From: Adiantum capillus-veneris
Lineage: Eukaryota; Streptophyta; Polypodiopsida; Polypodiales; Pteridaceae
NCBI GenBank assembly: GCA_014529385.2
Contig: CM043971.1
Coordinates: forward strand, 53,355,209 to 53,419,208
Length of the DNA stretch: 64,000 nt
Direction: 5' to 3'
The notes beneath the pieces were generated by a model. The model was given only the letters and a program-made list of their open reading frames with translations, was not told the DNA's origin and ran no database searches. The translations under genes were made by a program, and so were the position numbers. Shown in pieces: positions 56,863-64,000 of this stretch; the first letter of the stretch is position 1, and every line of letters starts with the position of its first letter.

Positions 56863-57731
56863 CTATCCCATCCTTCCTTCCTTCCCTTTCTTCCCCACTC
56901 TCCAAGCCCTTGTGTGAGTAGGCTTGGGGATGTTCATTTGTTTTAGAAGTTCCTTAACTTCTTCTTCCACATTGTTAGTTTCTTTAAGATAAGTGACACG
57001 TACATGAAGAGCTCCCATCTTCCTCCTTTGCTCCTCCTCCAAGGTCAATTTAATGATGGTAGATGGGGGTGTGGTAGTAGCCATTCCACCTTTTCCTTTC
57101 TTTGTAGTCTTAATCCACTTCTCCACTTTTTCCACCTTTCTCCAGCGTTTGGAAGAGCCTATCTTTCCGTGTTTTTTGTTGTTCCTCCTCCCTAAGAGTT
57201 TTTACCCGCTCTTTGATATTGTTCAATTCCTCGATCACTTTGGGCTGGTCATCTTTAGCTTTTTCTGATTTACTTTTGCACTCGGCAAACTCTCTCTTGA
57301 GTTCTTCAATCAGGGCATCCTTTTCATTCATACACTTCTCCATCTTTGATTTCCAAACCGCAAAGGTGGTGATTGTTTCATCCAATTCCTTTCTCCAAAG
57401 GAATTGTGCTACCTCTATTTTGTAACCTCATCCTTTTCTGCATTTGTGCTGTCAGTTTGTTATACCATTGGACTTTGCATGCCTCGTTGGCTTTGACAAG
57501 TTCTTTTTCCATGTCTGATCTCATGAAATTGAGTTGAACCCAAATCATCATCTGAACCTTTTCATACATGGTTTCATCTTCGATCTTGTTGAGCTTGCCT
57601 GATCTCATAGAGTACAGTGACAACACACTATCCCACATCTTCCGCCGTCGAAAGGTGGCTATTGCCTTGGGTGGAGTCCGGTAGTCATCACCCTCTTCAT
57701 TCATAAATGGGCCCATCTTAGCACACTCCAC
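56863..57731 (-). pseudogene. LINE 2 ORF1 (coiled coil plus RRM-like)
   Basis: Three overlapping frames give an N-terminal region (MECAKMGPFMNEEGDDYRTP), a long helical coiled coil (KDALIEELKREFAECKSKSE, LNNIKERVKTLREEEQQ) and a region ALHVRVTYLKETNNVEEEVK with HTRAWRVGKKGK resembling the RNA-recognition domain of LINE ORF1p. At least two frameshifts. Confidence 0.7.
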
Positions 57732-57753
57732 TAGATATTAATATTTTTGTGCC

Positions 57754-57945
57754 CACGGCATGCGTCGATGCATTTACAAACTTTTGATTGCCTTGCGTGC
57801 GCCGTAGAACGTAGTAGAGGGAGAGAGGGAAAAAGGGAAAAAAGGGAAAAAGGAAAAGGTGTTAGCCTTCCACTCTTTTATCTCACGGCATGCATGGATG
57901 CGTTTACTCCATTGTTGTCCTTGCACACGCCATAGAGCATACTAG
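57754..57945. repeat. diverged tandem repeat, period 140 bp
   Basis: CACGGCATGCGTCGATGC at 57,754 recurs as CACGGCATGCATGGATGC at 57,894. Both continue with a TTTAC...TTG-TTG-CCTTGC-CACGCC-TAGA block and a GAGGGAGAG-type purine stretch. Confidence 0.8.
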
Positions 57946-58082
57946 AGATAGAGGACTCTATCCTTCCCCCCTCTCCTTTGTTGTCTTCCCTCTTGCCTTG
58001 GTCCTCCTCTCTCACACTTGCTTCCCATTTGCTCCTCCCTGCACCCCTCCTCATGCCCTTAGGATTCCCCTTGTGCACCTGT

Positions 58083-58084
<2 letters not shown>

Positions 58085-58156
<72 letters not shown>
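58085..58156. repeat. (GA)36 microsatellite
   Basis: Perfect GA repeat of about 72 bp. Confidence 0.98.
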
Positions 58157-58159
<3 letters not shown>

Positions 58160-58338
58160 CCGTTGATTCGAAGAAACTCTAAAGCCCAAATTAGGGTTTC
58201 ATGCAACAGTCAGCCCCACCTTTAGGGGTTTTTTGAGCTCTGTGCACTAGCCTTCATACTTGCGTACTGCCTTGCAAGAGAGAGAGAAGGAGAAGAGAGA
58301 CTTGTCGAAAAAATAGAATTTCACCATGGCATGTTTCG

Positions 58339-58339
<1 letters not shown>

Positions 58340-58419
<80 letters not shown>
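58340..58419. repeat. (GA)40 microsatellite
   Basis: Perfect GA repeat of about 80 bp, 134 bp from LTR copy C. Confidence 0.98.
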
Positions 58420-58423
<4 letters not shown>

Positions 58424-58552
58424 TGAGGATGCATAGACGTTGCAGCACATACGCTAAAGTAGAGGAGCACTTAGAAGCCAAAGAGTGAAGATTTGTAGGA
58501 ACAACTGACCTACACTATCGACACTGCATCACACTCCCAACTGCTTGCCTTA

Positions 58553-59435
58553 TGTGGGACACATGTCTAACCTCACCATCGTATCTAATTGCAGTATCAG
58601 CGAGAACCACGATTAAATTGTCAATCCATGGGACAAAGCTGACTTGACTAGTGCATAGAGGCTAAAGAGGTTGTCAATCTCTTGGAAAACAACTAACAAC
58701 TCGCATCTAACTCAAGCTACACTCAAGTGACTGAAATCACCAAAAGCCAATCGCTCATCGACAAACAAATCACATCCGTTATAGCATCAAATGACATCCA
58801 AATGTAACGAAACTTCTACGACATGTTTATAAGACCTAAGCACACATGGTTATGTTCTTAAACCCCACTTTAGGTCAAGTTCCAAAATCGCAATTATTAA
58901 CAGCAGTGGATTTTTGACCTAGTCGTTTTCGACCTAGAATGCATCTAAATGCTTAGCAATAATACCCCAATACCCCGCCTATGCTTAGTTTTTGATTTGA
59001 AAGTGTAAATTCCTAGTTATGATGAAATTAGGCTGCGGGTCGGCAACGCCAAAAGCTACGAAATACTGTGATGTGTTTACGTCAAACGGGACTGCAATGT
59101 GACAATTGGGGAGGGAGTAGGAAGCGCGAGAAGGAGAGGAGCGAGTGTCGTTAGCTCACACTGTGTATTTCATTATCCAAAATTTAATAATAACTTACAA
59201 AAATTGGCTTTTATACCTTAGCCAAGGTTTTTGGTGGTCAAAACTAATAATCTGGGAGTTCTACCAAAGATGGGTAATGACAGTTGATACAATCTGGAAG
59301 CTTGTAGCCCCGGCTCATTAATTACAGAGTTTATCCAAGAAAAAAGGAGTTATAATATTCCCGATTTATCAAAATAATAAATGTTTTACAATGAGAACTC
59401 CAAAAAATGGTATCCGTGTTAGCTTGCTGCTAACA
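58553..59435 (-). repeat. gypsy LTR copy C (3' LTR), 883 bp
   Basis: On the minus strand it runs from TGTTAGCAGCAAGCTAAC to GTCCCACA. It aligns with copies A and B, with a deletion of about 40 bp near 59,090. A polypurine tract precedes it, so it is the 3' LTR of an element extending beyond the right edge of the window. Confidence 0.92.
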
Positions 59436-59449
59436 TTCCCCCCCTCCTC
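59436..59449 (-). promoter_or_regulatory. polypurine tract of LTR copy C
   Basis: Minus strand GAGGAGGGGGGGAA directly precedes TGTTAGC. Same position as the tract at 18,491-18,503. Confidence 0.85.
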
Positions 59450-59530
59450 GCCTGTGTCGTCCCTTGACACAACTTTATGGGTTGAAGTAGTCTTCGGACT
59501 GGTGACTGGCGAGGCGGTCTTTAAGTGCAC

Positions 59531-62500
59531 TTAGTTCCTTTTCGTTCTGATCTTTCTTTCTTTATCTGACACTTGCAAAAACTGCATAGTTACTCTGTTT
59601 TTCAGCTCCACTGCAGAGTAGCCTACAAACCTTGATGTGAGGTTGCTAATCACTGTCGCAAATATCTTCGTTCGCCAAGTGAAGAATCCCATGTAGAACG
59701 CTTTCTCAAATGCCAGCATATTGTGTGAAGGTAGAAAAATGCATCTAGCATAAAAGCCATAGAGGACTTCTTTGGAAGGTTGGCTGCTGAGATCATAGCA
59801 CAAACCTTTGTTACCCTCAAGGAATGACATCCAAGGGGCGCCTGCTTGCTCTGGCTCATTGAACACTTCAATGCATGTGAGAAGCATTCGACAGATCTTA
59901 TATAGCATAGCACATGACAAATCTGGTAGACTTTTGAAGAATAACATGGTGCCCTTTAGGGTTTTCACCATGTATTCTTCAGTCGCTGGTCCCTTTTCTG
60001 GAGCAGGCAATCTGGGGTAGTTTAGCCAAGTTGGCCGCTTATTTAGTAGTACTTCATGTGCAATCCAGGTCCTTACTCTTGGTACATGACAGAAAGGCGG
60101 ATCTTTTTGCAGGGCCGCAGGTGCTCTCGTGAACAGAATCAAGTATCTTGGGTTTTTGTTCAGCCAGGTCAACCTCCAGTTCGGGTGGTCTTTATCTGCG
60201 TCCTCGACTTGCATGTCTTTGTAAAGCCTTTCTTTTACCTGTAGCAACTCCACTTTTATCAAAGGGTATGACAGAGACTGTTGGTGCCATTGCGCATTGA
60301 TTTGATTGGGAGTGAGTTGTGTAATGTTGATGGAGTGAAGAACTCTCAACTCCCAATCCATCGCTGCCTTCCACTGCTCATCTACCTCTTGTGTAATCTT
60401 TTCTTTCATTAGTGCATCTTCTTCAGCCTTTGAGAGATGGACCATGGGTACTGTGTCTTCTTCTGTAATGGTTACCTGAAAATCTTCCTCACCACTCAGC
60501 TCTACTGTGAGCTGTGTCTCCATTTCAGCAAATGATACTGAGGGTATGTCTATTTGAGGCTGCTCCAAAGTGCCTGCCTCTTCTTGTGTTTCCGGCCTTC
60601 CCTCCCTCAGTAGGTAGCTGGTTGACACATTTGAGTTCCACTATCTCCTTCAGCAATTTGTCTTCTCTTTGGACCCACATCAAGGCCAGGTCTCTGCGTT
60701 GAGATTTCTCTAACTTCAGCTCCAGCTCGAGGTCTTTATTTTTCTTTTTTAGTTCCTTGTAGACCTCGTATGTACCTTTAATCGAGGTGACAGCTCGATT
60801 TTCTCGTATTTGTCGCAAGAATATTGCATGATCATTGATTCTTTGTTTTGAGTACTGTAGAGAAGCATTGGCTACATCTAGCTGTATCTGGATCTTTTGA
60901 GCTGATAGGGTGGTAGTGAGAAGTTCATTTGTAACTTCTGTCAGCTGATCATCCTTGGATTTGCACGCATCTGACAGTTTGGTAAGCAGCTCACCCAGCT
61001 CTTTCATTTTTTTTGTTCCTTATCTCTAGCGAGCTGATGTTGTTCAGCTTCTGCTCTCAGCTTCTATACTTGCCTTTGCAGATCGGTGATGACATTAAGT
61101 CTGTCATCTAACTCCCTTTGGAGTGCATCAATCACCATCTCTAACTCTTTGACCCGTGTGCTACGGCCAAGTGCTGCTGAGTGAAGCCTTTCTATCATCT
61201 CCTGCATTTGCTTAGCATGTTTGTTAACCTGCAGGATAACTTCGTCATTGGATTGCCAGTCTTCATTGCGTGCCAACTGAGTTGATGTTTCTGCAGTCTC
61301 TTTTGTGTCTTTTGGCTGTGTCAGGATGGCTGGTCGCTATCGTTCTTGTAGCTATGGCCATTCTTTTTTGTGTGGAGGTAGAGGGTGGTTCCTCTACCTC
61401 TTGTTCTCTTGACTACTCAAGCCTTGTGGTGTCCTCTTCTATTGTAGGACTTGCTGTCTTGTCTGTCTCTAGCTCTTTCTCTATTGGCTGCTCTGAGTAG
61501 ATCCAACTGCTTGTTGTGTAGATTCCTCTGCTTTCTCTTGTTCAGGCTTTGCTTCTTTCATTGGCTCATTTGTTGTGTCTTTAACTATCGGTGATGGTGG
61601 TGGGCTTGGCATTGGTTGATCTTGGTGTTCAGAGACAGGAGAAGAGATGCGGGAGACACATCACCTTGGGCATATTGTGCTTCTCCTTGTGCAGTGGTCT
61701 CCTCTGCATGCTCTTGATGTTCTTCCACCTCTTTTGCCTTCCTTGCCACTTCTTCAGCTTCATTTAGATTTAAAGCTTCTGCTTCTTGGTACATACGTTC
61801 CAATACTTCAGCGTGTTCTTCAACCTATTTCCTGGTGTGATGCTTGGTCCTTGGTCCCTTAAGTCCACTAGGCACCCATTTTTTCGGGTCCTTTCTTTGT
61901 GCTTATCAGCTACGTTGGTATGCATGTTTCTTTCAAACTGGGTTTGCTTTTGCACGGGCACTTCTTTGTGTGCTGCCACGGATTTTCTCTTCATCTCCTC
62001 TCTTCGTGCTCTCTTTTCTTCATTATCCGAACTTTCAGTGCTGCGCCTTTCAGGCGAGCTTTCAGCCGATTCTTCATCAGGTTTGTAGGATCTCTTGGTC
62101 AATCTTGTAGCTCGAGGAGATGGTTGAGTTGACACTATCTAAGTGTTTTGGTCTGGGGTAGGTGGTAGGTTGTCAGCCATGCCGATGGCATGGTATGCAA
62201 TTCTTATCAATGCCTCTGGTGCACACAGGTAAGTAATCTTTCCTTCTTTCTTTGTGCCTTTCAAAGTGGTCAAGATATATTGTGAGTGGTCCACCGGTTT
62301 CCTGGTTATTGACTTGAGGAATTGCATGAAGGTGGTAGCAACCGCATGATTTGGCGTGGTATACCGTGGTGGCTTCTTAGCCAGGAAGTGGAAGTGTTGG
62401 TGGTATAAATTGGCTAGCTCTTCCACATGCTTGTGAATAAGGTCCGCAAAGGTGGCTGCGGCAGTTTCTTTGGTGAAAGTACCTGCCATTTTCTTGTCCC

Positions 62501-62968
62501 TTGCCCTCATTGTCATTCCTTCTGTGGGCAGTCTGAGTGCTGCTGCCACTATTTCCTTGGTTATCACCACTTCAACTTTATTCCCCTGAGGGTCAGAAAT
62601 CTGGGCAGTTCCATCTTCTTTGATCGTGGATAAAAGCTCGTAAGATTTTTGGAAATCCACACTGCACAGCTCCTGTTCATAGAAATCTCCGAGTCCTAGC
62701 CTGCGGTTGGCTTCTTTGGTCTCTGGCTTCTCTGGCTTCGCGGCGACGTTATACACTTCTTTTGGTAGGAGTTGCAACTCTACCTAATGTCCCTCCTCAC
62801 TCTTGAATCTGCCGGTGAACACTATGGTGTGATGCTCTTCTAGCTGTTCTTTTGAAAGATAAGCTGCCTTGGCGGCTTTGACTGAATCTGGATCCAGTTG
62901 GTATGCGGGTAGCTCCTGCAACTTTTCTTTCTGGTTGAGCTTCTTCTTGGCCTCTCTGCTGCTTGCAT
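59531..62968 (-). pseudogene. accessory (env-position) ORF, copy C, about 1146 codons, less decayed
   Basis: Collinear with the copy at 18.6-22.05 kb. The ATG at 62,968 is conserved, but the frame shifts within the first codons; the correct frame reads EKLQELPAYQLDPDSVK. Then a 212-codon open N-domain (62,139-62,777; LQLLPKEVYNVAAKPEK, LPTEGMTMRARDKKMAGTFT, LYHQHFHFLAKKPPR), broken only by a TAG where copy A has Trp (QNTW). The charged linker (61.6-62.1 kb), coiled coil (60.5-61.3 kb; NVITDLQRQV, SLQYSKQRINDHAIFLRQ) and a C-terminal domain of 365 uninterrupted codons follow (59,531-60,628; CHVPRVRTW, LPDLSCAMLYKICRMLLTC, PSHNMLAFEKAFYMGFFTWR). The stop lies ~95 bp from the LTR. The longer open frames suggest selection or a younger age. 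No membrane segment is visible. Confidence 0.82.
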
Positions 62969-64000
62969 GGCTCCTGTGCAGTGAATGGAGTGTCAAAGTT
63001 AGCAGATTTGATGGATTTTTCTCTGAAATGTCCTTTAGTTTGAAATGCTGACAATTTTGGTCCAATTTGCTTCAAATCAATTTTTGAACAAGCATAGATG
63101 CATAAAAACATGCAGGAAAAAAATTGTAAAGTCCAAACAAAATTTTGCAACCAAAGTAAATAATCGCGATTATTTATAACAGAGTATTTTTTTCAACATT
63201 TTGCAAACTTGGCATCACAGGCTTGAAGTATATACCAAATACATGCTCTGAGTGAAATATGGGCTCATTTGGATGCATAGGGTGAAAATGGTACCAGATT
63301 TTGGCTTTAGGTCTCTGAAACAATAGATATAATGGAAATATGAGATTTTGAGCTCCAAATTGGTTCAAACTTGGCTAGTGGGCTTAGTACATCATGTAAT
63401 TTGGATGTATGATGGCAAAATATCAAAATTCCCTCATTTTGGCTAGAAAGTAAATAATCGTGATTATTAACATTTCTACCAAAAATCAACATTTTTTGGT
63501 ACAAATTGGTTCTAGGTATTGTATAGACTTTGTGTATGAGATATGAGGTGATTTGAATCAAGAAATGTGGTCCATAACCCAAAAATTGGCTTGCAAAGAC
63601 TTCTTTGCGTTTTTTGGCAATTTCCCGAGTTATAGGTGCTCGTACTTGATTTTTGGCATGTAATAGGTGCGTACACATGATAGGTGAGGTGATGATACAA
63701 TTTCCAAGAAAAAATAATGCAAAAGTAAATAATCACGATTATTTACTGCAGTCACAATTTTCTTGCTAAACTTAAAAATTTTGACCTAAACACATTCTAT
63801 ACACCTAAAACAAGTCCTAAATTGAATTTGGTCAAGTTTGGTCTTGCGGCATCACTTTGTGCTTTGTCAACTCTGAAATCTCTGATTTCTGTGACTATAC
63901 TGCCTGTTGAGTTGGTTAGTCAGTTTTGAGGCTTTGGACTTGTCCGCAACATAGTCGTGAAGCAACTCATCCAATTCTCGCTCATTTGGAGTCAGTTTGA
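62969..64000. other. leader of the accessory ORF, copy C
   Basis: Non-coding, AT-rich, aligned to 22,055-22,660 of the other copy for its first 600 bp. It contains three palindromes of the ~294-bp family and continues beyond the window. Confidence 0.7.
63157..63745. repeat. three palindromic sites spaced 294 and 275 bp
   Basis: TAAATAATCGCGATTATTTA (63,157-63,176, perfect), AATAATCGTGATTATT (63,453-63,468, one mismatched pair) and TAAATAATCACGATTATTTA (63,726-63,745, one mismatched pair). Centres: about 63,166.5, 63,460.5 and 63,735.5. Each is preceded by an AAGTAAAT block. Confidence 0.93.

Larger units (their letters stand above)
52600..57731 (-). mobile_element. LINE 2, nearly full length, dead
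   Basis: On the minus strand: ORF1 with coiled coil and RNA-binding-like part (57,731-56,863), AP endonuclease (about 56.35-56.0 kb), linker (55.6-55.3), RT (55.2-54.5) and a C-terminal Cys/His cluster and tail (53.1-52.6). The RT differs in type from LINE 1. Stops and frameshifts throughout. The boundaries are set by recognisable coding sequence, not by target duplications. Confidence 0.82.

Noticed and set aside
57890-58481. Long ORFs encoding runs of Leu-Ser or Arg-Glu
   Set aside because: They are translations of (CT)n/(GA)n microsatellites in several frames; the same holds at 15.9 kb, 27.5-27.7 kb and 28.6-28.8 kb. No conserved protein is implied.

Overview
The window is AT-rich, intergenic plant nuclear DNA made almost entirely of decayed retroelements. 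Evidence for a land plant: Ty3/gypsy and Ty1/copia LTR elements with plant-type primer sites (tRNA-Asp-like and tRNA-iMet-like), two LINEs, a hAT MITE, very many long (CT)n/(GA)n and (CA)n microsatellites, and intronless copies of nuclear genes (ribosomal protein eL42, probably mitochondrial ribosomal protein mL53, a universal stress protein). The low gene content and deep decay suggest a large genome such as a fern or other repeat-rich plant; I cannot name the species. I see no intact host gene.

Layout. 1-3 kb: nothing recognised. 3.1-10.1 kb (minus): a heavily decayed gypsy RNase H-integrase with coding relics downstream of it, next to a separate reverse-transcriptase fragment of Penelope-like type (10.09-10.46 kb). 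12-17.5 kb: repeats, microsatellites, a universal-stress-protein pseudogene, GC-rich hairpins and a hAT MITE with a perfect 8-bp target duplication. 17.57-37.99 kb (minus): two ~0.9-kb LTRs in the same orientation, the left one with a polypurine tract and the right one with a primer-binding site. They enclose gag-protease-RT-RNase H-integrase zinc domain (36.8-30.2 kb), a second integrase followed in frame by a retropepsin-like domain (26.1-23.6 kb), and a ~1150-codon accessory ORF in the env position (22.05-18.60 kb). An island at 26.5-29.4 kb holds processed gene copies, each headed by a (GA)n tract, three of them with a GC-rich hairpin beyond it. 39.3-41.6 kb (minus): a copia element that has lost integrase and RT by an in-frame deletion. 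41.6-46.7 kb (plus): a relative of the gypsy element (LTR end, primer site, long leader, gag), with a solo copia LTR nested in its leader. 47.2-51.95 kb (plus) and 52.6-57.7 kb (minus): two LINEs of different type, tail to tail. 58.55-64 kb (minus): 3' part of another copy of the large gypsy element (LTR, polypurine tract, accessory ORF, upstream region), running off the window.

The most unusual signals are (1) 16-20-bp palindromes of the type AATAATCGCGATTATT or AATAAGCGCGCTTATT, recurring about every 294 bp in non-coding parts of three related elements; (2) the accessory ORF, present twice, with a conserved N-terminal domain, a charged linker, a coiled coil and a conserved C-terminal domain but no visible membrane segments; (3) a retropepsin-like domain C-terminal to integrase in one reading frame; (4) a repeated 'core + GC hairpin + (GA)n' module at the 5' side of processed gene copies. 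All functional statements are inferences from sequence read by eye; no database search was possible.
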